Shown one piece after another: positions 25,765 through 34,716 of a DNA stretch of 64,000 nucleotides. The notes under the pieces were generated by a model. The model was not told the origin of the DNA. It did no database searches and saw only the letters and a list, made by a program, of their open reading frames with translations. Position 1 is the first letter of the stretch; each line of letters begins with the position of its first letter. The DNA comes from Bacteroides clarus YIT 12056. GTDB taxonomy: Bacteria > Bacteroidota > Bacteroidia > Bacteroidales > Bacteroidaceae. The stretch lies in assembly GCF_900129655.1 (NCBI RefSeq), contig NZ_FQWK01000006.1:124001-188000 (forward strand), given 5' to 3'. The translations under genes and the position numbers were made by a program.

Positions 25765-28062
25765 CTAATTCATTATTTTAAAGCCGATAAAGAACGTACG
25801 CGGCTGTGTAGGTCCGTAAAAATAACCGGCATCGCGAAACTCTCCCTTATCCAAATCCTTCTGGAAACTGTTGAAAATGTTTTGCACGCCCGTATTCAAC
25901 TGAAACTTGATATGGTCGTGCAGCACGAAGGTATAGTTCAGCTTCAGATTGAGGTCGAAGAAGTGGGGCGTATTCTCCATGCGGTCTTTCTCGATATACC
26001 CGGCGTAGTGCGGCACAATCATCTTGCCCGTATACGTGCCCGACAGAGAGAAGTCGAAATTCTTCACCGGGGCGGACGAGAACGTAAAGTAGCCGTAATA
26101 GTCGGGCGTGCGGGGCATACGTTTGGTGGTCAGGTCTTCACCGTCCACCTGCGTCCAAACCTCTTCCCGGGTATAGCGGCTGCGCTGCGCGGTAAAGCCC
26201 AGCTGGAACTGCGCTTCCTTGCCATGGGCAATCTTGGCGTCGAGGTTGGCGCCGTACACACGGGCGCCGTTACCGTTACGGCGCTCCTTAATCACATCGC
26301 CCATATCGTTCTTGCCGATGTCCTCGAGCACGAATACATGGCGCAGGTCGGTATAGAAACCCTCTACGAGGATATTGGCCTGCCAGTGTCCCAGCCGGGT
26401 GGTCCAGTCCACCGAACCGCTGTAACTGTTGGAACGTTCCTCGCGCAGGTTGTCCGCCAGCTTGATTTGCACGCCTTCGCCGCCGACCGCGGTCACATGC
26501 AGGTCTTCGTCGTACGCTTGCGGCGCGCGGAAACCGGTGGAGTACGTCAGGCGCGCCTGAAAATCCTCGGCGGGCTTATAAAGCAGGTTGACGCGGGGAC
26601 TGAATATCAGCTTGTCTATCAGGTTGTGCTTATCCAAACGGGCGCCTACGAGCATGGTCAGCACATTCATCTTCCACTCGTTCTGCACGAAGGCGCTGGC
26701 GATGCGTACATCCTGCCGCATGTCGCGGTGATAGCCCGTCATGACATCGTGCATGGAGTTGTTCTGATACTCCAGTCCGCCCGTAAAGGTGGCGGGGGCG
26801 AAGAGGCAGTTGTCCATATTGCCTACGTACATGCCGCCTGCCACCCAGGTCAGGTCGTTCGTCTTGCCGTAGGCGTTCATATCCTTCTGCGCGCCGTAGT
26901 AGCTGTTGCGGTCGGTGTGCTGGATAGAGCCGTACAACGATATTTTATGCTTATACTCGCGCCAGAAGAGGTCGTAGCTCAGTCCGCCGCTGTTGATGAT
27001 GTGCCTGGTCTGCTCGGTGATGTCCGTTTCGTGCGGCTGAAGGTCGAACTTGTTGCCGCCGCGGCGGAATTCGTTGGTAGTGTGATACTCCAGGTTGATG
27101 CGGCTGAAATGCGTGGGGCGGTAATAGGCGCGGAAGCCGAAAGTATTCATGTTCAGCTTGCCCAGTTCGGAGAAACCGTCACCGTCGCGGTCGTAAGGAT
27201 TGCGGTTGCGGTAGCTTTCGTAGAGGGCGATTCCATAGGAATTGTCTTTGGCCACCAGAGAGACGTTCCCGCCCATGTACTGCTCCCAGGACTTGCCGTC
27301 CATATTGGAGAACATGCTCGATACCTGGAAGGAGTTGTTGATGGGGTCTTTGGTGATGATATTGATGGTTCCGCCCACGGCATTGGCGCCGAACAACGCC
27401 GAACCGCCGCCGCGCACTACCTCTACCCTTTCAATCATATTCACCGGTATCTGCTCCAAGCCGTACACCCCGCTCAGCGCGCTGATGATGGGACGGCTGT
27501 TAATCAGGATTTGCGAGTAAGGGCCTTCCAGACCGTTGATACGCACTTGGGGGAAACCGCAGTTCTGGCAGTTGTTTTCCACACGCAAGCCCGACTGGTA
27601 GTTGAGCGTTTTGGCGAGGTCGGTGGAGTTCACCATTTCGAAGAGCTTGGCGCTCATCACGTTCACCACCACAGGAGCCGCCTTCCGGCTTACCTCATTG
27701 CGATTGGCGGAAACCACAACTTCATCGGTCATGAAGCTTTCTTCCTGCAACTGGAAATGTACCACCGCCGTAAAGTCCTTGTTGACTTCAATCTCTTTTT
27801 CCTGCGTCTTATAGCCCACCGCAGAGACGCGCAACGTATACTTACCGGCCGGCAGGTTCTTGAACTCAAACTGGCCTTCTTCGTTGGATACCGTTCCCTG
27901 TCCGCTACCCACAATCAAAACGGTGGCATACGGTATGTTCTCTTCCGAACCTTTCACAAGGACATGGCCGGAAATCATATTGCCTTCCCTTATCGGGTTT
28001 GCGGCAATAGCCGCGCCGATACTCACCACGGTAAGCATCAACGCCAATATATAATGTTTCAT
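25765..28062 (-). CDS. TonB-dependent receptor, probable metal or metal-chelate uptake
   Basis: 765 residues. Signal peptide, then a carboxypeptidase-like domain (ISGHVLVKGSEENIPYATV, to ~110), plug domain with TDEVVVSANRNEVSRKAAPV as TonB box, and a 22-strand barrel ending GPTQPRTFFIGFKI with aromatic terminus. The plug carries ENNCQNCGFPQVRINGLEG, with a CxxC pair I associate with receptors near heavy-metal genes; disulfide or metal binding is possible. It is the second gene of an operon with a histidine-rich protein, which points to metal import. No SusD partner follows, so glycan uptake is unlikely. Vitamin or siderophore transport is an alternative. Confidence 0.85.
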   Translation of the reverse strand: MKHYILALMLTVVSIGAAIAANPIREGNMISGHVLVKGSEENIPYATVLIVGSGQGTVSNEEGQFEFKNLPAGKYTLRVSAVGYKTQEKEIEVNKDFTAVVHFQLQEESFMTDEVVVSANRNEVSRKAAPVVVNVMSAKLFEMVNSTDLAKTLNYQSGLRVENNCQNCGFPQVRINGLEGPYSQILINSRPIISALSGVYGLEQIPVNMIERVEVVRGGGSALFGANAVGGTINIITKDPINNSFQVSSMFSNMDGKSWEQYMGGNVSLVAKDNSYGIALYESYRNRNPYDRDGDGFSELGKLNMNTFGFRAYYRPTHFSRINLEYHTTNEFRRGGNKFDLQPHETDITEQTRHIINSGGLSYDLFWREYKHKISLYGSIQHTDRNSYYGAQKDMNAYGKTNDLTWVAGGMYVGNMDNCLFAPATFTGGLEYQNNSMHDVMTGYHRDMRQDVRIASAFVQNEWKMNVLTMLVGARLDKHNLIDKLIFSPRVNLLYKPAEDFQARLTYSTGFRAPQAYDEDLHVTAVGGEGVQIKLADNLREERSNSYSGSVDWTTRLGHWQANILVEGFYTDLRHVFVLEDIGKNDMGDVIKERRNGNGARVYGANLDAKIAHGKEAQFQLGFTAQRSRYTREEVWTQVDGEDLTTKRMPRTPDYYGYFTFSSAPVKNFDFSLSGTYTGKMIVPHYAGYIEKDRMENTPHFFDLNLKLNYTFVLHDHIKFQLNTGVQNIFNSFQKDLDKGEFRDAGYFYGPTQPRTFFIGFKIMN

Positions 28063-28174
28063 TTGAATAATCGCTTTTATTTCTGTTACAGATTCAGCTC
28101 GTACGGGCTGACCTTCAACATTTACTCTTTAAAAAAATCAGTTGTTTAACGGTACCATTCCGGTATCAACCGTA

Positions 28175-28306
28175 GGTACGGCAAATACCAAGCGTTGGTA
28201 CGGCGAATACCAAGCATTGGTACGACAGATACCAAACGTCGGTACAACGAATACCAAGCGTTGGTACGGCAAATACCGGACGTTGGTACAGACAATATCA
28301 AAGGGT
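28175..28306. repeat. Array of six 22-bp palindromic units
   Basis: Units start at 28175, 28197, 28219, 28241, 28263 and 28285 (the last one decayed). The consensus is GGTACGGCAAATACCAAGCG plus TT. Flanking T and A extend the arms, so each unit is TTGGTA-N7-TACCAA. It lies between the histidine-rich gene and the TonB receptor, 113 bp before the receptor start. No gene can be supported in it. Compare the arrays at 38563 and 46357. Confidence 0.85.
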
Positions 28307-28639
28307 AACGGAATAAGGGGGAGCGCGGAGAGAAATCATCCGATACGCTTTTCCCTTGATGACGGACGTATCGGTTTCGTTTTCCACCACCCGCAGCAAA
28401 GAACGCATCGGGTGTTGTATTTCGCCGCAATCCGGTTTGTCCGAACTGAAGTGCGACAACAAACCGATAGCAATCAGCGAAGTAGCGGAGTGTGAATGCT
28501 GGTTATGAAAAGGGTGAGAGTGGGTAATCAATACCCCGTTGACGTAATGGACGTGAGTAAACGCCGTTACGCTTGCCTGGTACCCTACAAAGAGTACCAG
28601 CAAGCATAATGCGTATATGGTTCTTTTAATCCTTCTCAC
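28298..28639 (-). CDS. Histidine-rich small secreted or membrane protein
   Basis: 113 residues. One hydrophobic N-terminal segment (signal peptide or anchor), then THVHYVNGVLITHSHPFHNQ followed by HSHS, a cluster of eight histidines in about 25 residues. The C-terminal half has no features I recognise. It is first in the operon with the TonB receptor. The histidines suggest zinc, copper, nickel or iron binding at the cell envelope. Function is inferred from composition and context only. Confidence 0.7.
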   Translation of the reverse strand: MRRIKRTIYALCLLVLFVGYQASVTAFTHVHYVNGVLITHSHPFHNQHSHSATSLIAIGLLSHFSSDKPDCGEIQHPMRSLLRVVENETDTSVIKGKAYRMISLRAPPYSVTL

Positions 28640-28671
28640 GTCTTATTATCCGCCTTTTGACTTTAAGGCCG

Positions 28672-28704
28672 CAAAGTTAGTAATTATTCCTGAACTTTAC
28701 CAAA
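28672..28704 (-). promoter_or_regulatory. Promoter of the histidine-rich/TonB receptor operon
   Basis: On the minus strand TTTG (plus-strand CAAA at 28701-28704), 21 bases, then TAACTTTG (CAAAGTTA at 28672-28679), 33 bp before the start codon. The upstream box lies inside the end of the nucleotidase gene, so the two genes are close-packed. Confidence 0.65.
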
Positions 28705-30429
28705 CAAGAACTCATAATCACGTTTGGAAGCGGGAACAGCCCACTCCTCGGGAACAAATTTCCACTGGCCGAGCGCACGGGGTTCGATTACTTTCTTCCC
28801 CTCGATGTACTGCATCAGGTAGTAGCGCAAATCCTTGTCGGTAGAGCTGACGATGCGCTCTTTCAGTTCATCCTGCGGAATGCCGGCGCCTTTTGTCAGC
28901 AGCTCCCCGCCGCCGTTGCCGCGGTAAGAGTTCAGGGCTACCGTGTACATCTTATTCATATCGAACGGAGTACCGTCCGCCATGCTGAGAATGGTTACTT
29001 TCCGGCCACTCGGCTTCGTAACGTCCACCGTGTAGATGATGCCTGCGGCGGAGTCGAAGTTGAAACTGAAATTCTTGAAAGCGGCTCTATCCGCCGCACC
29101 TTCGCGGGGCTTGTCGCGGAACAGCAGGATATGGTCGTCGGGAGAAGTCATGCGGTTCGTCCAAAGGTCGTAGGACATCTCCAAAGCGTCGTGCACTTCC
29201 TTACCCGAGAGCTTCATGGTGTAGAGCATGTTCTCGTACTTGTACAGGTTGAACATATCGTACACGTAAACGTCCCCTTCCTTTATCCGGGTGTCGTATG
29301 ACAGAGGGGCGGCCAGCGAAATCTCGGCGCCGCTGATATTCAGTTGCAAGGTATGGATAAGGTCGATGAAGGCGGACGAACCGAAATAGGCGGGACGGGT
29401 GGAGATGGTTTCCGTGAAACGCCCTATCTTCTTCGATACGAAATCCTGAATGGTGGCGTACTGTGACGCGAAATGTTTCATAAACTCGTCGCTGACGCCG
29501 TATGCTCCGGTTTCGGTCAGCACGCCGTCAATCTTCTTGTCCGTGACCTTGCCGTCGCGCAGCGTCACGGTGATGTCTATGTCGCTCACCACCACACCGT
29601 TGCTGGCGGGGTCGATAACCAGTACGGAGTCGCCTGCGATGTTCCGCACTTTCTTACATTCGCGGGCGTGGTCGTGTCCCATCAGTACGATATCGAAGCC
29701 CGGAACATTGCGGGCTACGTCCAGCGAGGCGTTCTCCCGGTACTTGCCGCCCATCAGCAGGGCGTCCTGTCCGGCATGGAACATGCCGATTACGATGTCG
29801 GGACGCTCCTTTTCACGGATTATCTTCATCCACTTGCGCGCCGTTTCTTCCATGTCGTCAAAGCGGAGCCCTTTCCACAGGTTCTCGGACAGCCACACCG
29901 GAATGGCGGGGGTTATCATGCCGAGGACAACAATCCTCACTCCGTCGCGTTCGAGCGTCACGTACGGCGGGAAGTGGGTTTTGCCCGTAGCCGTTTCGAT
30001 GATGTTGGCGCCCAGTACGGGAGCATGGCAGTCGCCCGCCCAACGGTCGAACACGGCACGTCCCGTTTCCACATCGTGGTTGCCCATGTTGCCGGCGTTA
30101 TATCCCATGAAGTTCAGCATCTCGGCCGCTACGTGGGGAGATACCGTATCTATATAATTGTAATAATAGGCGGTGGGCTGCCCTTGCAGGATATCACCGT
30201 TATCCAGCAGAATCAGATTGTCCTTATACGTCTCACGCTCTTTCTGCACGAAAGCGTACACGCGTGCCAGACTTCCGACGGCATCCCGTTGGAGAATGAA
30301 ATCACGGGGATAAAAGTTCCCGTGTATGTCACTGGTCTGCACTATTTTCAATTTCACTTCTTTATCCTGCGCGGCAACCGTGCCGATAAGCAGGAAAATA
30401 CATACAAAACAACAAGTCAGCTTTTTCAT
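28684..30429 (-). CDS. 5'-nucleotidase / 2',3'-cyclic phosphodiesterase (UshA family)
   Basis: 581 residues, from the ATG giving MKKLTCCFVCIFL and a signal peptide ending VAAQDKE; longer upstream starts run into the kinase gene in another frame. The metallophosphoesterase motifs are complete: QTSDIHGNFYP (Asp, His), LLDNGDILQGQP (Asp), GNHDVETG (Asn, His), and GHDHARE. The C-terminal 5'-nucleotidase domain (~350-570) ends before a short tail. Periplasmic or surface hydrolysis of nucleotides to nucleosides and phosphate. Starts 33 bp after the histidine kinase stop, so cotranscribed with it. Confidence 0.9.
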   Translation of the reverse strand: MKKLTCCFVCIFLLIGTVAAQDKEVKLKIVQTSDIHGNFYPRDFILQRDAVGSLARVYAFVQKERETYKDNLILLDNGDILQGQPTAYYYNYIDTVSPHVAAEMLNFMGYNAGNMGNHDVETGRAVFDRWAGDCHAPVLGANIIETATGKTHFPPYVTLERDGVRIVVLGMITPAIPVWLSENLWKGLRFDDMEETARKWMKIIREKERPDIVIGMFHAGQDALLMGGKYRENASLDVARNVPGFDIVLMGHDHARECKKVRNIAGDSVLVIDPASNGVVVSDIDITVTLRDGKVTDKKIDGVLTETGAYGVSDEFMKHFASQYATIQDFVSKKIGRFTETISTRPAYFGSSAFIDLIHTLQLNISGAEISLAAPLSYDTRIKEGDVYVYDMFNLYKYENMLYTMKLSGKEVHDALEMSYDLWTNRMTSPDDHILLFRDKPREGAADRAAFKNFSFNFDSAAGIIYTVDVTKPSGRKVTILSMADGTPFDMNKMYTVALNSYRGNGGGELLTKGAGIPQDELKERIVSSTDKDLRYYLMQYIEGKKVIEPRALGQWKFVPEEWAVPASKRDYEFLFGKVQE

Positions 30430-30461
30430 ATATCTTTGGTTTATCATATAGCTCATCTGTT

Positions 30462-32375
30462 TCATAAATCCAGCGGGTGGGTAAACACAAAACGGGCGCC
30501 GCGGGTGTACTGCGAATCTATCCATATCCTGCCGCCCCACTTCTCCACAATCAGTTTGCAGATGGACAGCCCCAGGCCTGTGCCTTGCGCGTATTCGTTC
30601 AGTTTCTCGAACCGTTCGAAGACCCGCTTCCGCTTCTCCGGCGGTATGCCGCAGCCGGTATCCGATACGGAGAACAGGGCGGTGCGGTTCCGCATGTCCG
30701 GTTCGAGTTTCAACGTTATCGTGCCGTTCTCCGTAAACTTGTCCGCATTGGACAGCAGGTTGATGACCACTTGCTGCAAACGCTGGATGTCCGTACGGAT
30801 TTCCAGGCTGTCTGCGGCGCTTTCGAACACTATCCGGTTGGACGACCGGCGCGCCTGTGTCACGGAAGCCGTCACCTGCATGCAGACCTGCACCACGTCG
30901 CACTTCTCCAGGGTGAGAGTAACGCGGTCGGCTTCCAGGCGGGACACATCCAGTATGTCGTTTATCAGCCGGAGCAGCAAGTCCGAGTTGGCTTTGATTA
31001 TCTCGAAATATCCGCGCTGGTCGTCTATGGCGGTATCTCCGGCGGAAAGCACGTCCGAGAATCCCACAATGGCGTTCAGCGGCGTACGTATCTCATGGCT
31101 CATATTGGCGAGGAACGCGCTTTTCAGGCGGTTGGATTCTTCCGCCCTGTCCTTCGCCTCACGCAGGGCGGCTTCGGACACTTCCAGCTCGTCTTTCAGC
31201 CTCTTGGTGCGGTAGAAGAAATAGAGCGTGATGAGCAAGCCCGTCAGCAGGATGACCAGAACGGCAGCCACTCCCCATATATGGTACTTATATTGCTCAT
31301 AGAAGCCCGGAGTGACATTCACCAGCCGGATGGGGCCGGGAATCGAAGCGATATCGAGCTTCCTCTCCTTCACCAGTTTGCCGTCCATGACGGTTTCGCA
31401 GGATATAATCTCTATCTCGGAGTTCTTCGGGTTTGCCAGCACACGGACAGCCTGCCGCGCCATATCCCTGCCCAGCGCACGGTAGACGGGCACTACTCCG
31501 CCCACAGCCCAGTAGCCGATGCCTACGGACGTAATGGAGAATGCGGGCAGGCCGGGAGCGGCTTCCATCATGGCATAAGTGGCGTTACGCATGAAGTAAC
31601 CGTCGTTCATGTCCACGCGCCATGTGCCCATCAGCAGAACGGTGCGCGGGGGCAGCGAGTGCAGTTTGTCACTGATGGTATAAATCGTGTTGACACGCCC
31701 GTCCAAGAGGATAAGGCTTAATTCGGGGAATTTCTTCATCTCTTTTACCACATGCGCCTGCAAGGTTACGCCGCCGTAGCTGTTGTCGGAGATGAAGGCG
31801 ATATGTTCCGTTTGGGGGTACAACCGTTTTATCATGCGGATATTGGCGGCCACATCGTACTGATAGACAAAGCCGCTCTTAATCGGGGAGCCGGCGAAGT
31901 CGGCGAAGAAGTCCAGCGACTCCGGCATCCATGTCTTCAAGTCCGCGCCCTGTTCCGGCAAAAGCACTACATTGCGGCTGGCAAGCGCCGTCATTACCGG
32001 AACGTCGCCCCGGACGGAGTCTTCCAGAGACAGATAGGCAGCCCACGCTTCCTGTCCTATCAGTATGACGAGCGAGGGTTCTTTCGTATCCCGGTACTTG
32101 GACAGGATGCCCGCCATTCTCGTCTTCCACAAGGGAGACTCGGAGAAACTCTTGCAGTTCATGTTCTCCAGCTCCACACCGCATGTACCGCCCAAACGCT
32201 GAAACTCTTCCATGAAGTTGGAAATGTTGTCCGAAGTTTGGCGCGAGTCCGGATTATAAGAACTGATAATCAGTACAGGATGGTCGCCCGTCGCAGAAAA
32301 GGCCGGGAGCATGAGGGAGAAGAATGCCGTCAGGCAAAGCAGTGTTCTATAAAGTATTTTCTTGGATTGTCTCAT
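30462..32375 (-). CDS. Sensor histidine kinase with ABC-type periplasmic sensing domain
   Basis: 637 residues. Signal/anchor at the N-terminus, then a periplasmic domain (~30-365) built like sugar or amino-acid binding proteins of the ABC_sub_bind group (ILIGQEAWAAYLSL; AFISDNSYGGVTL). A transmembrane helix near 370-395 follows. A linker coiled coil leads to HisKA with NMSHEIRTPLN (His near 424) and an HATPase domain with N, G1 (DTGCGIPPE) and G2 (GTGLGLSI) boxes. No receiver domain and no response-regulator gene nearby. It shares a transcript with the nucleotidase, so nucleotide or phosphate sensing is plausible. Confidence 0.88.
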   Translation of the reverse strand: MRQSKKILYRTLLCLTAFFSLMLPAFSATGDHPVLIISSYNPDSRQTSDNISNFMEEFQRLGGTCGVELENMNCKSFSESPLWKTRMAGILSKYRDTKEPSLVILIGQEAWAAYLSLEDSVRGDVPVMTALASRNVVLLPEQGADLKTWMPESLDFFADFAGSPIKSGFVYQYDVAANIRMIKRLYPQTEHIAFISDNSYGGVTLQAHVVKEMKKFPELSLILLDGRVNTIYTISDKLHSLPPRTVLLMGTWRVDMNDGYFMRNATYAMMEAAPGLPAFSITSVGIGYWAVGGVVPVYRALGRDMARQAVRVLANPKNSEIEIISCETVMDGKLVKERKLDIASIPGPIRLVNVTPGFYEQYKYHIWGVAAVLVILLTGLLITLYFFYRTKRLKDELEVSEAALREAKDRAEESNRLKSAFLANMSHEIRTPLNAIVGFSDVLSAGDTAIDDQRGYFEIIKANSDLLLRLINDILDVSRLEADRVTLTLEKCDVVQVCMQVTASVTQARRSSNRIVFESAADSLEIRTDIQRLQQVVINLLSNADKFTENGTITLKLEPDMRNRTALFSVSDTGCGIPPEKRKRVFERFEKLNEYAQGTGLGLSICKLIVEKWGGRIWIDSQYTRGARFVFTHPLDL

Positions 32376-32480
32376 TTAACGTCCTCCTGAACTGTCGCAA
32401 AGATACAATAAAACTCAAAAAAGGCGTAAAGAAAGATTGTTTTTCGTACTTTTGGCGCTCATTATTAAAAAGAAGCTGAC

Positions 32481-34622
32481 ATGACACAAATCTTTCACAG
32501 CATGATAGCTGCCATTCTCGGCATATCAGAAAAACAAATCGGGCAGACACTCGCCCTGCTCGATGACGGAGCGACCATCCCGTTTATCAGCCGCTACCGT
32601 AAGGAAATGACGGGCGGACTGGATGAAGTGCAGATAGAATCCATCCAAACCCACTACGAAAAGCTGAAGGAAACGGCCAGGCGGAAGGAGACCATCATCG
32701 GCACCATCCGCGAACAGGGGAAAATGACTCCCGAACTGCAAAAACGTATCGATGAGACATGGGACGGCACCGTCCTCGAAGATATTTACCTGCCTTACAA
32801 GCCCAAACGCAAAACCCGCGCGGAAGCCGCCCGCCAAAAGGGGCTCGAACCGCTTGCCACCCTATTGATGCTCCAACGCGAACCTCATCCCCGGCAGCGC
32901 GCCGCCGACTTTGTGAAAGGGGATGTGAAAAGCCCGGACGACGCCCTGAAAGGCGCGCGCGACATCATCGCCGAACTGGTGAGCGAGAACGAGCGCGCCC
33001 GTAACACATTGCGCAACACCTTCGCCCGCCAAGCCGTACTGACCGCCAAGGTGATAAAAGGCAAAGAGGAAGAAGGAGCCAAATACAGGGATTATTTCGA
33101 CTGTGCGGAACCCTTGAAGCGGTGCAGCTCGCACCGTCTGCTCGCCATTCGCCGCGCCGAAGCGGAAGGCTTGCTCAAAGTGAGTATCAGCCCCGACGAT
33201 GAAGAGTGTGTGGAACGGTTGGAACGGCAGTTTGTACAGAGCGGCAACGCTTGCGGAAAGCAGGTGGCGGAAGCTGTGCAGGATGCTTACAAACGTCTGC
33301 TCAAACCGTCCATCGAGACCGAGTTTGCCGCGCAAAGCAAGGAACGCGCCGATGATGAAGCCATCCGGGTATTCGCGGAAAACCTGCGGCAGTTGCTGCT
33401 CGCGTCGCCGTTAGGACAGAAAAGGGTGATGGGAATAGACCCGGGATTCCGTACCGGCTGCAAGGTGGTGTGTCTGGATGCGCAGGGTAACCTGCTGCAC
33501 AACGAGAACATCTACCCGCACCCGCCGGTAAACCAGGGCAAAGAGGCGTTTGCCAAACTGCAGAAGATGATAGAAGCCTACAAAGTGGAAGCCATCGCCA
33601 TCGGAAACGGTACCGCCAGCCGGGAAACGGAAGATTTTCTGAAACGGCATACGTTCAACCGGGAAGTGCAGATTTTCATTGTCAGCGAGCAGGGCGCTTC
33701 CATTTATTCCGCTTCCAAAATCGCCAGGGATGAGTTTCCCGAATACGACGTGACGGTGCGCGGCGCCGTATCCATCGCGCGCCGGCTGATGGACCCGCTG
33801 GCGGAGCTTGTCAAAATAGACCCGAAATCCATCGGCGTAGGGCAATATCAGCACGATGTAGACCAAAGCAAGCTGAAGAAGTCACTCGACCAGACCGTAG
33901 AGAACTGCGTAAACCTGGTCGGCGTCAATCTGAACACCGCCAGCAGTCATCTGCTTACATACATTTCGGGACTCGGCCCCCAACTGGCTCAAAACATCGT
34001 GAACTATCGTGCCGAGAACGGAGCATTCGCTTCCCGCAAGGAGTTGATGAAAGTTCCGCGTATGGGCGCAAAGGCCTTTGAGCAATGCGCCGGCTTCCTG
34101 CGCATACCGGATGCCAAGAACCCGCTGGACAATACGGCGGTGCACCCCGAGAGTTACCATATCGTAGAGCAGATGGCCGCCGATTTAGGATGCAGCGTAG
34201 CCGAACTGCTCGCCAACAAGGAACTGCGCCTGAAGATACAGCCCGAACGGTATCTCTCTCCCACCGTCGGAATGCCCACCTTGAAAGATATTCTGCAAGA
34301 GCTCGAAAAGCCGGGACGTGACCCTCGCGGCCCGATCAAAGTATTCGAGTTCGACAAGAATGTACGCACGATTGATGATTTGCGCATAGGTATGGAACTG
34401 CCGGGTATCGTGGGGAATATCACCAATTTCGGCGCTTTCGTCGACATCGGTATCAAAGAAAACGGCCTGATACACCTCTCGCAACTTGCGCAGAAGTATG
34501 TATCAGACCCTAATGAGATTGTGTCCATCCACCAGCAGGTACGCGTAAAGGTACTCAGCGTAGATACCGAACGGAAACGCATACAGTTGACGATGATCGG
34601 GGTGGAGCAAGGGAATGGATAA
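32481..34622 (+). CDS. tex: Tex-family RNA-binding transcription accessory protein
   Basis: 713 residues, cytoplasmic. Tex N-terminal helical region with DDGATIPFISRYRKEMTGGL, then the RNase H-like YqgF fold (GIDPGFRTGCK), HhH motifs (ISGLGPQLAQNIVNYR, VPRMGAKAFEQCAGF), and a C-terminal S1 domain (GIVGNITNFGAFVDIG; RVKVLSVDTERKRIQL). Length matches Tex. It binds nucleic acid and RNA polymerase. A TACTTTTG box at 32457-32464 is the likely -7 element. It is a core gene with no link to the neighbours. Confidence 0.93.
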   Translation: MTQIFHSMIAAILGISEKQIGQTLALLDDGATIPFISRYRKEMTGGLDEVQIESIQTHYEKLKETARRKETIIGTIREQGKMTPELQKRIDETWDGTVLEDIYLPYKPKRKTRAEAARQKGLEPLATLLMLQREPHPRQRAADFVKGDVKSPDDALKGARDIIAELVSENERARNTLRNTFARQAVLTAKVIKGKEEEGAKYRDYFDCAEPLKRCSSHRLLAIRRAEAEGLLKVSISPDDEECVERLERQFVQSGNACGKQVAEAVQDAYKRLLKPSIETEFAAQSKERADDEAIRVFAENLRQLLLASPLGQKRVMGIDPGFRTGCKVVCLDAQGNLLHNENIYPHPPVNQGKEAFAKLQKMIEAYKVEAIAIGNGTASRETEDFLKRHTFNREVQIFIVSEQGASIYSASKIARDEFPEYDVTVRGAVSIARRLMDPLAELVKIDPKSIGVGQYQHDVDQSKLKKSLDQTVENCVNLVGVNLNTASSHLLTYISGLGPQLAQNIVNYRAENGAFASRKELMKVPRMGAKAFEQCAGFLRIPDAKNPLDNTAVHPESYHIVEQMAADLGCSVAELLANKELRLKIQPERYLSPTVGMPTLKDILQELEKPGRDPRGPIKVFEFDKNVRTIDDLRIGMELPGIVGNITNFGAFVDIGIKENGLIHLSQLAQKYVSDPNEIVSIHQQVRVKVLSVDTERKRIQLTMIGVEQGNG

Positions 34623-34716
34623 ATGAGGAATGAGGAATGAAGAATGAAGAATTTCCTTGCGGCGTGTTTGCGTTGCGCAGCCAAATTCTTCATTCTTCAT
34701 TCCTCATTCTTCATTC
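34621..34716. repeat. Heptad-repeat inverted pair between convergent genes
   Basis: Left arm 34621-34654 and right arm 34683-34716 pair with one or two mismatches over 34 bp around a 28-nt loop. Each arm is made of 7-bp steps (GAATGAG, GAATGAA). It covers the end of tex and the last codon of the LRR gene, where it can act as a two-way terminator. A similar structure with another heptad is at 36747-36845. Confidence 0.7.

Noticed and set aside
25684..28149. Long plus-strand open frame opposite the TonB receptor
   Set aside because: It mirrors the receptor gene exactly, has no family features, and the minus-strand frame has signal peptide, plug and barrel. It is an antisense artefact of codon bias.
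28175..28306. Regular repeats that could be taken for a CRISPR array
   Set aside because: The units are contiguous 22-bp repeats with no unique spacers of CRISPR length, and there are no cas genes nearby. The arrays at 38563 and 46357 were rejected as CRISPR for the same reason.
30430..30903. Upstream extension of the nucleotidase frame
   Set aside because: The extension runs antiparallel in meaning through the 3' end of the kinase gene in another frame; the signal peptide at 30429 fixes the true start.
29473..31721. Long plus-strand open frames opposite the nucleotidase and histidine kinase
   Set aside because: They cross both genes and their boundary and have no recognisable domains; the minus-strand genes are fully explained by known families.
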